A stretch of DNA of 64,000 bases from Glycomyces sambucus (GCF_900102815.1 NZ_FNGF01000003.1:434001-498000); one strand, 5' to 3'. Positions 24,051 through 32,527 are shown, numbered from the stretch's first letter. Made by a program: numbers and translations. Notes: generated by a model from the letters alone, not told the origin.

Positions 24051-24988
24051 CCGCCGCCGCACTGCTCCTGGCCTACGCGGCCGCGCTCGCGGTCCTCGGG
24101 CCGCGGCTGCTGGACCGGGCCGCCTGGACCGCCGGCGCGCCGCGGCTGGCGATCGGGACCTGGTTCGCGACGGCGGGCTCGTTCCTCCTCGCGGTGGTCC
24201 TGGCCGGCGTCGTGATCGTGGTGCCGCTGGAGGTGCACCACGGCGCGGGCGGCGAATTCGTCTGGCATTGCCTGCGGGAGTTGCGGGAGCACTACGGGAC
24301 CGTCGGCGGGACCGCGCTCGCCGCGGCCGCGGTGGTCCTCATGTGCGCGGCGCCCGCCCGCCTCGCGGCCTCGCTCGCGGTCGTGCTGCGGGAGGCGCGG
24401 CGCGAACGCGGGCGGCTGCGCCGCGGCCTGGCCGGGCTGCCGGTGGAACCGGAGTCCGGCGCCGTCGTGGTGGCGGGCGAGCGCCCCGCGGCCTACTGCC
24501 TGCCGGACCGGGGCGGGCTGATCGTGCTCACCTCCGGCGCCGTCTCGATGCTCGACCGGGAGCAGCTCCGCGCGGTCGTCGCCCACGAGCGGGCGCACCT
24601 GCGGGGGCACCACCACCGCCTCGCGGCCGTGGCCGAGGCGGCCGGACGCGGGTTCGGGCGCCTGCCGCTGTTCGCGCGCCTGCCCGAGCGGATCGGGCAC
24701 CTGGTGGAACTCGCGGCCGACGACGCGGCGGCCCGCGCGGTCGGGAGCCGCGTCCTGGCGAAGAGCCTGCTGGAGGTCGCTGCCGCGCAGGCGCCCGGCG
24801 GCGCGCTCGCGGCCAGCGGCGGCGACACCGTCGCCCGTATTGAACGGCTCCTGCGGCGCCCCGCCGCTCCGGGCCCGGCGGGGATCGGCACGATCCTGGG
24901 CGGGAACCTCGCCGCGCTCGCCGTACCGCTGCTGATCGTGGCGGCCCCGGTCGTCACGGCCGTCGGCGTCGCCTGCTGCCGGATCTGA
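24047..24988 (+). CDS. M56-family membrane metallopeptidase (BlaR1-like, no sensor domain)
   Basis: 313-residue membrane zinc protease. Hydrophobic segments near residues 3-20, 38-62, 85-110 and 285-310; the catalytic HERAH (HExxH) lies near residue 183, followed by a second-part ligand in VELAADDAAARA. No penicillin-binding domain follows, so it is the short actinobacterial form (313 residues, against about 600 for BlaR1). It probably cleaves the cotranscribed BlaI-type repressor in response to cell-envelope stress. Confidence 0.88.
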   Translation: MTAAALLLAYAAALAVLGPRLLDRAAWTAGAPRLAIGTWFATAGSFLLAVVLAGVVIVVPLEVHHGAGGEFVWHCLRELREHYGTVGGTALAAAAVVLMCAAPARLAASLAVVLREARRERGRLRRGLAGLPVEPESGAVVVAGERPAAYCLPDRGGLIVLTSGAVSMLDREQLRAVVAHERAHLRGHHHRLAAVAEAAGRGFGRLPLFARLPERIGHLVELAADDAAARAVGSRVLAKSLLEVAAAQAPGGALAASGGDTVARIERLLRRPAAPGPAGIGTILGGNLAALAVPLLIVAAPVVTAVGVACCRI

Positions 24989-25039
24989 GCCCGCCACCGG
25001 TCGCGAGCGGATCGGTGCGGCGAGATCGCTTCCGCGGGC

Positions 25040-25240
25040 CTAGATGCGCCAGATGCACAACCGCGCGGAGCTGGGGCAGAAGCGGGTGATGACGTCGGCG
25101 GACCATCCCCCCGCACTCGGCGGGACGGACGGGAAGACGCCGCAGAGGTATGCGGTGGCCAGCGCGGCGAGCAGCACCGCCACCAGGACGGCGCAGCGGC
25201 GCGCGCCCGAGGCGAGGGTCGGTGGGTCCGCTGATGTCAT
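25040..25240 (-). CDS. Small hypothetical membrane protein
   Basis: 66-residue frame with one membrane segment (about 17-36, VLVAVLLAALATAYLCGVF) and a C-terminal part with two Cys (FCPSSARLCIWRI). It lies between the M56 gene and the NlpC/P60 gene and is not recognised. The start ATG at 25240 lacks a strong ribosome site. Confidence 0.4.
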   Translation of the reverse strand: MTSADPPTLASGARRCAVLVAVLLAALATAYLCGVFPSVPPSAGGWSADVITRFCPSSARLCIWRI

Positions 25241-25323
25241 GCAGCCGAGGCTAGTGCGGCCCGGAGGGCCCGGCGGGCCGCCGCGCCGGTCCGCGCACCG
25301 GAATACCGCGCGCGATGTGCTCG

Positions 25324-26313
25324 CTAGTGGAGGATCGTGCCGGCGCCGTAGTAGACGTTGCCGTGGTCGACCTCGACGATCTTGACGACGGTGGACGAGT
25401 TGGGGGCGTGGATGATCAGGCCGTTGCCGATGTACATGCCCATGTGCGACAGGTTGTTGTAGAAGACCAGGTCGCCCGGTTGGAGCTCGTCGCGGCTGAT
25501 GCGCGCCGACTGGTCGTACTGGGCGGCGGCGTTGTGCGGCAGGTCGATCCCGATCTCGGCGTAGGCGCCCATGACGAGCCCGGAGCAGTCCCAGGTGTCG
25601 GGCCCGGCGGAGCCGTAGACGTACTGCTCGCCGCGCTGGGCGAGGGCGGCGGAGACGACGGCGTACTCGTCGTCGGTCATGCGGGGCAGGTCGAACTCGT
25701 CGAACTCGGCCACCTCTTCGCCTGCGGCGGTGGCCCACTCCTCTTCGAGGTCGGACATGCGGGCGGTGAGCTCGTCGGCGGCGGCCTCCAGTTCGGCCTC
25801 CTGGGCTTCGAGGTCGGTCTGGAGGTCGTTGAGGAGGTCGAGCTGGGTCGTGTACTCGGTGGAGGCGTCCTTCAGTTCGTCGATGAGCGCGAAGTTGTAG
25901 AGGTTCGCGGAGTTGAGGCGGTCGAGGCGCTCCACGAACGCGTCGGGGGACCCGGAGTCGAGCAGGACCGCCGCGTCGCCGATGCCCTGGTCGACGTAGG
26001 TCGCCGAGAAGTAGTCGGCGAGCTGCTCGCGCAGGGCGCCGAGGTCGGTCTCGGCGGCGTCGAGGGAGGTCTGGGTCTGGGCGATGAGCTCGCGGTTGTC
26101 GTCGGCCTCCTGCGCGAGCCGGTTGTACTCCTCGACGGCCGCGCCGAGGTCGTCGTCCAGGGCGTCGATCTCGTCGTTGATCTCGGAGGGGTCCTGCTGG
26201 GCCCAGGCCGGAACGGACCCGGCCGAGGCGGCCAGCAGCCCGCCCACCACGGCGACAGAAGTCCACTTGCGACGGAGGTATGACGGCTTCACGAGGAGGA
26301 GGCCCTTCGGCAT
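25324..26313 (-). CDS. Secreted NlpC/P60 peptidoglycan endopeptidase with coiled coil
   Basis: 329-residue exported cell-wall hydrolase. A signal peptide with positive residues SYLRRKW ends near AWAQQ; a long coiled coil (about residues 45-205) as in RipA/RipC-type proteins follows; then the NlpC/P60 domain with catalytic Cys in TWDCSGLVM, His in NLSHMGMYIG and the third polar residue in IIHAPNSS. It cuts D-Glu-mDAP bonds in the peptide stems. The start is uncertain: ATG 26313 has no good ribosome site. A BlaI-like operator lies 44 bases upstream. Similar in layout to the riboswitch-controlled gene at 58.6 kb. Confidence 0.9.
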   Translation of the reverse strand: MPKGLLLVKPSYLRRKWTSVAVVGGLLAASAGSVPAWAQQDPSEINDEIDALDDDLGAAVEEYNRLAQEADDNRELIAQTQTSLDAAETDLGALREQLADYFSATYVDQGIGDAAVLLDSGSPDAFVERLDRLNSANLYNFALIDELKDASTEYTTQLDLLNDLQTDLEAQEAELEAAADELTARMSDLEEEWATAAGEEVAEFDEFDLPRMTDDEYAVVSAALAQRGEQYVYGSAGPDTWDCSGLVMGAYAEIGIDLPHNAAAQYDQSARISRDELQPGDLVFYNNLSHMGMYIGNGLIIHAPNSSTVVKIVEVDHGNVYYGAGTILH

Positions 26314-26356
26314 AGGGGAGGCCCGGCCGCGGTCTTCCGATCCGCGCCGCCGCCAT

Positions 26357-26375
26357 CTACTAACACGGATAGTAG
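26357..26375 (-). promoter_or_regulatory. BlaI-like operator before the NlpC/P60 gene
   Basis: CTACTA-N7-TAGTAG (26357-26375) contains ACTA-N7-TAGT, the same spacing as the site in the blaI promoter. Confidence 0.6.
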
Positions 26376-26529
26376 TACAGCGGTGCGGCCCGCCGACGGG
26401 GTGCGGGCACTCGGGCCGTTGCGCCTCGCGCACTTCCACGATCGCGGCAATGCGGACATCCCGATCGGTGCGTTCGGGACGATCGGCTGCGGCTCCCGAC
26501 CTCCGTCCGGCCTCGCTTACCCTTTGCAC

Positions 26530-27438
26530 ATGCGTGCTCGTACACCCCTCACGTTCACAGCCGTCCTCCTCGTCGCGGCCACTGCCGGATGCGGCGTGTC
26601 GGAGATCGACACGGCGCAGCCGGGCTATGTGCAGGCGGGCGAGGCGTTCTGGGGCGAGTGGCGGGTGCCGGAGGGAGCGGTGCTGCTCGGCACGCCGTTC
26701 CCCGAGGAGTTCGCGCCGCAGCAGGAGGGCCTGCCCGAGGACCCCGAGTCGGTGACGGCCGAGTTCCTGCTCGTGGACGACCCGTACTTGGCCGTCCGCG
26801 ACCTGGTCGCGCAGATCGAGGCCGAAGGGCTGCGAGTGGTCGCCGAGCCGGACTCGCGCGCCTGCGGCGTCGACCACGGCTTCTCCTGCCGGCTGTACGG
26901 CGTCGGCGACGACGGCCTGACGAAGGTCGCCGCCCGCTTCATCGGGGCCGCGCAACCCGAGAGCGGCGATCCGTTCCCGCTCCTCGAACTCGAGATCGGC
27001 GCCTGGACCTCGCTGTACCCCTCCCGCGACGACTGGGTCGACTTCGAGGCGCCGCAAGGGGAGTCGGGCTTCGACCTGCCGCAGACCGCCGCCGACGAAC
27101 TTGGGCCCGGCACCGAGGTCCCGCTCTTCGGCTCGACCACCGTGCTCGGCCAAGTCCCCGAGGGGGCGCGACTCCTCGCACCGCTCTACAACCCCTCGGC
27201 GACCTACGGCGTCCACGCGGTCTTCCACATCGAGGAGGACACCGCACTCGCCGAGATCGAGGCCATCGCCGACCGGGTCTCCAGCGGTGAGCGCTACCCC
27301 GATGCCGACCTCACCTCCGGCGACCTGACCTCGCACCGCATCGCCTACAACGGCGACGCGGGCGGATGCCAGGTCGAACTCGACACGGTCGAAACCGGAG
27401 ACGCCGCGATCGCCCTCCTCCACGTCGCCTGCGACTGA
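26530..27438 (+). CDS. Lipoprotein of unknown function
   Basis: 302-residue exported lipoprotein: signal peptide MRARTPLTFTAVLLVAATAGC with lipobox ATAGC (lipidated Cys near residue 21). The mature part is acidic, rich in short Pro/Glu turns, with Cys pairs near residues 118-126 and late in the chain (GGCQVEL and HVACD at the end). Two halves begin alike (PFPEEFAPQQEGLPEDP... and PLFGSTTVLGQVPEGARLL...), hinting at an internal duplication. Not recognised. Leaderless start: TACCCT (26518-26523) six bases before the ATG. Confidence 0.75.
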   Translation: MRARTPLTFTAVLLVAATAGCGVSEIDTAQPGYVQAGEAFWGEWRVPEGAVLLGTPFPEEFAPQQEGLPEDPESVTAEFLLVDDPYLAVRDLVAQIEAEGLRVVAEPDSRACGVDHGFSCRLYGVGDDGLTKVAARFIGAAQPESGDPFPLLELEIGAWTSLYPSRDDWVDFEAPQGESGFDLPQTAADELGPGTEVPLFGSTTVLGQVPEGARLLAPLYNPSATYGVHAVFHIEEDTALAEIEAIADRVSSGERYPDADLTSGDLTSHRIAYNGDAGGCQVELDTVETGDAAIALLHVACD

Positions 27439-27506
27439 CCCCATCGCGCTCGACTGATCCCACCGGGACAGATCGTGATGCTCACTGTCGGCCCTATAGT
27501 GGCCGC

Positions 27507-28475
27507 ATGGAGACCCTGGCGGCGGCGCGCGGTGGTGATGCGGCTGCGTTCGATGCGCTCGTCGCCCCGCACCGGCGCGAGCTCATGGCCTACTGCTACC
27601 GGGTCCTCGGGTCGCCCGAGGACGCCGAGGACGCGCTCCAGGAGACCCTGCTCGCCGCCTGGAAGGGGCTCGAGGGGTTCCAGCAGCGCAGTTCGCTGCG
27701 CACCTGGCTGTACCGGATCGCCTGCCACTGCTGCCTGCGCCTGGCCGAGAAGCGCCCCAAGCGGATCGTCTCCTGGGACCACGGCCCCGCCCGCGCCCCG
27801 GGGGACGATCTCGGCGAGCCCGTTCCCGGCGCCGCGTGGGTCGAGCCCTGGCCCGACCCCGCCGACGGTGCCGACCCCGCCGCGTCCTACGAGCGCCGCG
27901 AAGGCGTCGAACTCGCCTATGTGGCGGCGCTTCAGCACCTGCCAGCCCGGCAGCGCTCCGCGCTGATCCTCCGCGAGGTGCTGGCCTTCTCGGCGGCCGA
28001 GGTCGCCGACCTGCTCGACACCACGACGGCGTCGGTCAACAGCGCCCTGCAACGGGCCCGCAGCACCCTCGACGGCAGGCCGTTCACCGATGCGGGCCGT
28101 GCCCGGCCGCTCGACGAGGACGATCGCGAACTCGTCGGCCGCTTCGCCGCCGCCTTCGAGCGGGCCGATGTTCCCGCGCTCGTGCGGCTCCTGTCGGACG
28201 ACGTCCGCTTCACCATGCCGCCGCTGCCGGCCTGGTTCGAAGGACGGGACGACGTCGCCGGCTTCCTCACCCAGCGCGTGTTCGCGACCGCCTGGTGCGT
28301 CCGCCCCCTCTCGTGCAACGGGCAGCCCGCCATCGCCTGCTACCAGGAGAACGAGGGGCGGTTCCCGCTCAGCGCGCTCCTCGTCCCCGGAGTGCGCCGC
28401 GGCCGCATCCGGTGGCTCGCCTCCTTCATCGACGCCGACTTCCTGGCCCGGCTCGGCCTGCCCAACGAGGTCTGA
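27507..28475 (+). CDS. ECF sigma factor with C-terminal SnoaL-like domain
   Basis: 322-residue extracytoplasmic-function sigma factor of the SigG/SigX5 type. Region 2 (about 15-85): FDALVAPHRRELMAYCYRVLGSPEDAEDALQETLLAAW; region 4 (about 145-195): LPARQRSALILREVLAFSAAEVADLLDTTTASVNSALQRAR. The C-terminal 115 residues are a SnoaL/NTF2-like domain that in this group regulates activity in place of an anti-sigma factor, and indeed none is adjacent. The ATG follows TATAGT (27495-27500) by six bases: leaderless. The reductase gene downstream may be its target. Confidence 0.9.
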   Translation: METLAAARGGDAAAFDALVAPHRRELMAYCYRVLGSPEDAEDALQETLLAAWKGLEGFQQRSSLRTWLYRIACHCCLRLAEKRPKRIVSWDHGPARAPGDDLGEPVPGAAWVEPWPDPADGADPAASYERREGVELAYVAALQHLPARQRSALILREVLAFSAAEVADLLDTTTASVNSALQRARSTLDGRPFTDAGRARPLDEDDRELVGRFAAAFERADVPALVRLLSDDVRFTMPPLPAWFEGRDDVAGFLTQRVFATAWCVRPLSCNGQPAIACYQENEGRFPLSALLVPGVRRGRIRWLASFIDADFLARLGLPNEV

Positions 28476-28587
28476 ACGGAACCGCGCCGCCGCGCGCTCC
28501 GAGAAAGTCCGGCACCGCCGATGAATTCCGGGGCGAGGCCGTCTCTGTACTGATACCGACCGCGAACACAGTATGGAAGGACGCCTC

Positions 28588-29184
28588 ATGCGCACCGTCA
28601 TCGTCTGCAACATCGTCTCCCTCGACGGCCGCTACGAGGGCCCCGGCGGGGACTTCACGGCCCTCGACATGGACGGGGCCTTCGACGCCTACAACCTGGA
28701 CCTCATCAGGAGAGCCGGCACCGTGGTCCTCGGCCGCAGGTCGTTCGAGCTGTTCGGATCCTTCTGGCCCGCCGTCGCCGACGCCCCCGAGGACGCCTCC
28801 GACCCCGTGCTCACCGACGTCAACCGCGAGTTCAGCCGCCGCTGCAACCGCATCCCCAAAGTCGTCGTCAGCGACTCGTACACACCGCCCCTCGACCACC
28901 CGTGGACGGACACCACCACCGTCGTCCCGCGTGCCGAGGTGGGAGCCTGGATCGCCGAGGAGCGCGGGAACGGCTCCGGCGACATCGTCGTCTTCGCCAG
29001 CCGCACACTGTGGACCGGCCTGCTCGAAGAGGACCTGATCGACGAGATCCACCTGGCGGTCGATCCCGTGGTGCTCGCCGCCGGTACGCCGCTCTTCCAG
29101 GAGCCCGCGGCCCTGGAGACCTTGGACGCGCTCCGGCTCGACGGTTCGAACAACGTCCTGCTCCGCTTGCGCCCGAAGCGGTAA
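28588..29184 (+). CDS. RibD-C/dihydrofolate reductase-fold protein
   Basis: 198-residue protein of the RibD C-terminal/DHFR-like family. Seen: VCNIVSLDGRYEGPGGDF, TVVLGRRSFELFGSFWP, IPKVVVS and DIVVFASRTLWTGLLEEDLIDEIHLAVDPVVLAAGTPLF, the usual strand order; NADPH-dependent reduction of an unknown substrate is expected. ATG 28588 has GGAAGGA 6 bases before it; the ATG at 28573 has none. It follows an ECF sigma gene of the type that often sits beside such reductases. Confidence 0.85.
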   Translation: MRTVIVCNIVSLDGRYEGPGGDFTALDMDGAFDAYNLDLIRRAGTVVLGRRSFELFGSFWPAVADAPEDASDPVLTDVNREFSRRCNRIPKVVVSDSYTPPLDHPWTDTTTVVPRAEVGAWIAEERGNGSGDIVVFASRTLWTGLLEEDLIDEIHLAVDPVVLAAGTPLFQEPAALETLDALRLDGSNNVLLRLRPKR

Positions 29185-29337
29185 CCGCCACCCGCCCGGC
29201 CACGGCGGGCCGGTCACGAGGCCGGCATCCGGATCTCACCGGCCAGAAGCGTCAACGCGGATCGGGATCGGTGGTCGCGAACGCACTGTCGCCCTCGAGG
29301 TAGCGCTTCGGGGTGGTGCCGACGGTTCGGCGAAGCA

Positions 29338-29376
29338 GAAACCCCGCCTTCCAGTGCCTGCACTGGGAGACGGGGA
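29338..29376 (-). terminator. Terminator copy beside the decayed tRNA fragment
   Basis: Hairpin CCCCGTCTCCCAGTG/CACTGGAAGGCGGGG on the minus strand. Its first 19 plus-strand bases (29338-29356) are identical to 39402-39420 at the intact tRNA-Phe gene. Confidence 0.7.
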
Positions 29377-29382
29377 TCAGTC

Positions 29383-29435
29383 TGGTGGCCAGTTCCAGGG
29401 TCGAACCGGCGACCTTCCGCTTCTCGGGCGGACGC
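29383..29435 (-). pseudogene. Decayed 3' fragment of tRNA-Phe (attachment-site copy)
   Basis: 53 bases match, on the same strand and at a constant offset of 10,075, the anticodon arm to CCA end of the intact tRNA-Phe at 39458-39534; 25 bases (29398-29422) are identical. The D-arm and 5' acceptor half are absent, and T-stem and acceptor bases have changed. The flanking gap 29185-29573 has no protein gene. Confidence 0.85.
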
Positions 29436-29573
29436 CCACGCTAGTCGCTCAAAAACTCGCCGAGCTGCGAATTCAATCGGAGCCCGAGATTGCCTCGCCA
29501 TCAACAGCCAAAACTCGACGACCAACCGTGGATCGCGAGCCGACCTGCGGGGATGCCGATGGGACGCGATCGC

Positions 29574-29936
29574 TCAGATGACCAGCAGCGTGCCGGCCAG
29601 TCCGAGCACGAGGAGCAGCACGATCGGGGCCGCGGCGCTGCCCCGGTGGTGTCGGCTGCGGGAGTCACCGGCGCGGGCGTGGACGACCACGGCGCTCAGC
29701 AGCAGCGCCGCCAGGCCGATCCCCGCCGCTAGCCCGAGCGGCACGAACCAGATGCCGACCACGAGGCCGCTCGCACCCGCGAGCTCCAGGACGCCGATGA
29801 GGCGGGTCGCGCGGTCGGCGACGCCGAGTCTGCGCATCGGCTCGGTCACGTTGCGGCGCAAGGCGATCTTCTGGGCGCCTGCCATGAGGAGTACGAGAGC
29901 CGCGAGAGCGGCCAGGATGGCGGCGAACAAGGGCAT
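29574..29936 (-). CDS. DoxX-family membrane protein
   Basis: 120-residue four-helix membrane protein of the DoxX/DoxD group (FAAILAALAALVLLMAGAQKIAL; RLIGVLELAGASGLVVGIWF; LAAGIGLAALLLSAVVVHARAGD). Members are linked to quinone or thiol redox processes; the role here is unknown. ATG 29936 has GGAGG 7 bases upstream. Divergent from a TetR gene with a perfect palindrome between them, so TetR-controlled. Confidence 0.85.
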   Translation of the reverse strand: MPLFAAILAALAALVLLMAGAQKIALRRNVTEPMRRLGVADRATRLIGVLELAGASGLVVGIWFVPLGLAAGIGLAALLLSAVVVHARAGDSRSRHHRGSAAAPIVLLLVLGLAGTLLVI

Positions 29937-29954
29937 GGATCCTCCAGCAAATTT

Positions 29955-29970
29955 GAACGAATGTTCGTTC
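29955..29970. promoter_or_regulatory. TetR operator 1
   Basis: GAACGAA-TG-TTCGTTC, a perfect 7-2-7 palindrome between doxX and tetR. It lies 23 bases before the tetR -35 box. Confidence 0.8.
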
Positions 29971-29992
29971 ACTATGAGGCGACGATGTGGGT

Positions 29993-30021
29993 TTGTCAAG
30001 AAGGAACGTTCGATCTAGGTT
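29993..30021 (+). promoter_or_regulatory. Leaderless tetR promoter
   Basis: -35 TTGTCA (29993-29998), 17 bases, -10 TAGGTT (30016-30021); the ATG follows six bases later. Confidence 0.7.
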
Positions 30022-30027
30022 GGTGCC

Positions 30028-30636
30028 ATGACTCGCGTATCCCAGGAGCATCTCGACGCGCGCCGCCGCCAGATCCTCGACGCCGCACGGCGCTGCTTCG
30101 TCCGCAACGGCTTCCACGCCACGTCCATGCAGGACGTCCTCGTCGAGGCCGGCCTGTCGGCCGGGGCCGTCTACCGCTACTTCAAAGGCAAGGACGCGAT
30201 CATCTCGGCGATCGTCAGCGAGACGCTCACCGACGTCGCAACATCCTTCGCGGCCGAGGAGGACGCGCCGCCCCCGGACCTGGACGACATCGTCGAGATC
30301 GTCTTGCGCGTCGACGCCCCGGTCCTGTCCAAATCAGAGGAATCGGCGCGGCTGCTCGTCCAGGTGTGGTCCGAGGCGCTCCGCTCGCCGGAACTCGGCG
30401 CTCAGCTGAAGGACATCATGGACGAAGCCCGTCAGGTGGTCGCCGGACTCGTGCGCAGGCACCAGGAGCGGGGCGCGCTGCCCCGGGACGTCCCGGCCGA
30501 GCACATGGCCGCGGTCCTGGTCGCCCTGGTCGACGGCTTCATGGTCCAGTGGGCGGTCGACGGCCGCGCCGATCCCGCCGCGTTCCGCAGCGGGCTGCGG
30601 GCACTGATGTCGGCGGGCTCGCGACCCGAAAACTGA
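30028..30636 (+). CDS. TetR-family repressor
   Basis: 202-residue TetR regulator. HTH at about residues 12-55: RRQILDAARRCFVRNGFHATSMQDVLVEAGLSAGAVYRYFKGKDAIISAI. The ligand domain is helical. It lies between two genes it should control: doxX (divergent, one perfect operator) and an FAD monooxygenase (same strand, two imperfect operators in the 82-base gap). The leaderless start is set by TAGGTT. Confidence 0.92.
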   Translation: MTRVSQEHLDARRRQILDAARRCFVRNGFHATSMQDVLVEAGLSAGAVYRYFKGKDAIISAIVSETLTDVATSFAAEEDAPPPDLDDIVEIVLRVDAPVLSKSEESARLLVQVWSEALRSPELGAQLKDIMDEARQVVAGLVRRHQERGALPRDVPAEHMAAVLVALVDGFMVQWAVDGRADPAAFRSGLRALMSAGSRPEN

Positions 30637-30638
30637 AA

Positions 30639-30704
30639 GAACGAACATTCTCTCTTGAAAGTTGGCGGCGATCGTGGTCCGATAAAGAGAACGAACGTTC
30701 GCTT
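30639..30704 (+). promoter_or_regulatory. TetR operators 2 and 3 before the monooxygenase
   Basis: GAACGAA-CA-TTCTCTC (30639-30654) and GAACGAA-CG-TTCGCTT (30689-30704) keep the left half of operator 1 exactly and a degenerate right half; centres are 50 bp apart. Confidence 0.7.
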
Positions 30705-30718
30705 TACTTGGAGTCGCC

Positions 30719-32359
30719 ATGACCGCCAACGCATCCGTCCTCATCGTCGGCGCCGGGCCCACCGGCCTGGTCCTCGCCGTCGACCTCGCCCGACGCGGCC
30801 TGATCCCCCGCGTCATCGACGCCGCCCCGCCCGAGGGCAAGGAGAGCCGCGCCGTCGCGGTCGTCGCCCGCTCGCTTGAGATGCTCGAAGACCTCGGCGT
30901 CGCCGATGCCGCGGTCGACCGCGGCATCCCGCTGCGCGCGCTCAACTTCTACGAGGGTGGCAGGACCCTCGCCGAGATGAACCTGACCTCAGTCGAATCG
31001 CCGTACCCCATGGACCTGTGCATCCCGCAGTGGCAGACCGTCGCCCTGCTGCGGGAGCGCGCCGAACGGCTCGGCGCCACGATCGAATGGAACACGCGCC
31101 TGATCTCGATCGAGGCGCACGACGGGGGCGTCACCGCCGAGATCCAGGGCCCCGACGGCGCGCTCGAACAGTCCGAGACCGATTGGCTGATCGGCTGCGA
31201 CGGCGCGCACAGTACCGTGCGGCGGGCCGCCGGCATCGGTTGGGAGACCTCCGACCTGCGCCGCGGTTTCATCCTCGGCGACGTCGCCGCGGACTGGGAC
31301 CTCGTCCGCGACCGCTTCCACGCCCATTTCGGCAAGAGCGGCGTCCTCGCGGTCTTCCCCATGCCCGGAGGCCACTGGCGAGTCCTGGCCAGCACCGGCG
31401 ACGACCGCCCGCCCAAGGAACCGGGACTGGCCGACTTCGCCCACTACGTCGGCCTCCAGACCCGGCTCGACGCGAACGTCCGCGATCTGGTGTGGAGCTC
31501 CTCGTTCACGGCCCGCGAGGGCCTGGCCGAGCGGTATCGCTCGGGCAGGGTCCTGCTAGCCGGAGACGCGGCGCACAGCCACAGCCCCGTGGCCGGACAG
31601 GGCATGAACACCGGCATGCAGGACGCCTACAACCTGGGCTGGAAACTCGCGCTGATCGCCGCCGGCCGCGCCGAGGACGCCCTCCTCGACACCTACACCG
31701 CCGAACGGCGGCCGGTCGCCGAAGCGGTCATCGCCACCACCTCCGCCACCACGCGCATCGCCTCCGGTCAGGCGAGGGCGCTGCGCCGCGCCCGCAACGA
31801 CGCCCTACGACTGCTCGGACGGTTCGGCGCCGTCCAACGCCGCATGGCCATCGCCCTGGGCGAGTACACGATCCACTACCGCCACAGCGGCCTGGTCGCG
31901 GAGTCTTGGAGCGGATCGAGGCCCCGGGCATGGAGCGACGGCGCCGATACCGGGCCGCAGGCGGGCGACCTCCTCCGCGACGCCTACCTGGAGGACCGGT
32001 CCGGCCCGGTGGCCCTGCGCCACCTGGTGGGCGGCACCGAGCACCACCTGATCGTGTTCGCCGCCGACACCAGCGACCCCGAGCTCCTGACCGCTTGGAG
32101 GGACGAGGCACGGGACGCGATGGGCGATTTCGGCCCGGTCCACCTCCTCACCCGCGTCCACCTCCCCCGGGCGATCGAGGACGACGCACTGGTCGACCGC
32201 CGCAACGAGGCGCACAACCGCTACGGCGCACGCCGCCCGAGCATGTACCTGATCCGGCCCGACCAGTACATCGGCTACCGAACCGACACCGTCGACTTCA
32301 CTCCGATCCGCGACTACTTCCGCACCCTGACCGGCGCAGGTGGCGGCTCTCGCCGCTGA
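30719..32359 (+). CDS. FAD-dependent aromatic monooxygenase
   Basis: 546-residue flavin monooxygenase of the PheA/TfdB (phenol hydroxylase, rifampicin monooxygenase) group. Seen: VLIVGAGPTGLVLAVDLARRG (dinucleotide fold), LIGCDGAHSTVRRAAG (DG motif), and VLLAGDAAHSHSPVAGQGMNTGMQDAYNLGWKLAL (GD motif); a C-terminal thioredoxin-like tail starts near residue 440. It uses NADPH and O2 to hydroxylate an aromatic compound. Regulated by the upstream TetR protein, so its substrate or a relative is the probable inducer. Ends at a T-rich terminator. Confidence 0.92.
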   Translation: MTANASVLIVGAGPTGLVLAVDLARRGLIPRVIDAAPPEGKESRAVAVVARSLEMLEDLGVADAAVDRGIPLRALNFYEGGRTLAEMNLTSVESPYPMDLCIPQWQTVALLRERAERLGATIEWNTRLISIEAHDGGVTAEIQGPDGALEQSETDWLIGCDGAHSTVRRAAGIGWETSDLRRGFILGDVAADWDLVRDRFHAHFGKSGVLAVFPMPGGHWRVLASTGDDRPPKEPGLADFAHYVGLQTRLDANVRDLVWSSSFTAREGLAERYRSGRVLLAGDAAHSHSPVAGQGMNTGMQDAYNLGWKLALIAAGRAEDALLDTYTAERRPVAEAVIATTSATTRIASGQARALRRARNDALRLLGRFGAVQRRMAIALGEYTIHYRHSGLVAESWSGSRPRAWSDGADTGPQAGDLLRDAYLEDRSGPVALRHLVGGTEHHLIVFAADTSDPELLTAWRDEARDAMGDFGPVHLLTRVHLPRAIEDDALVDRRNEAHNRYGARRPSMYLIRPDQYIGYRTDTVDFTPIRDYFRTLTGAGGGSRR

Positions 32360-32420
32360 GGCCGAACGGTCGGATCGCCCAATCCGCGACTCAGTACCTC
32401 CACAAACAGATATTTAGGAC

Positions 32421-32457
32421 ATGAGGGATCATCGTGTAGATGGTCCCTCATTTCTTC
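32421..32457 (+). terminator. Rho-independent terminator with T-tract
   Basis: 12-bp stem (32421-32432 with 32440-32451, one G-T pair) followed by TTTCTTC; one of the few here with a T-run. Confidence 0.8.
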
Positions 32458-32527
32458 GTCCAGGCGAGTCATGCTGTGCGGCATTGGACAAGCTCCTGCC
32501 AGTTTCGTCGGATCCGGTCCGGCACGG

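Noticed and set aside
23493-24062. N-terminal extension of the serine hydrolase to 24062
   Set aside because: It would run antisense through blaI and place 190 residues before a signal peptide.
26383-26529. Upstream extension of the lipoprotein gene to 26383
   Set aside because: It would put 49 residues before a clear lipoprotein signal peptide; the leaderless promoter at 26518-26523 supports 26530.
29214-29525. Minus-strand frame of 103 codons over the left tRNA fragment
   Set aside because: It covers the decayed tRNA and its terminator and has no protein similarity or ribosome site; likewise the frame 39311-39718 over the intact tRNA.
31018-32424. Alternative long frame inside the monooxygenase gene
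   Set aside because: Arg/Pro-rich shadow of the monooxygenase in another frame; no domain.
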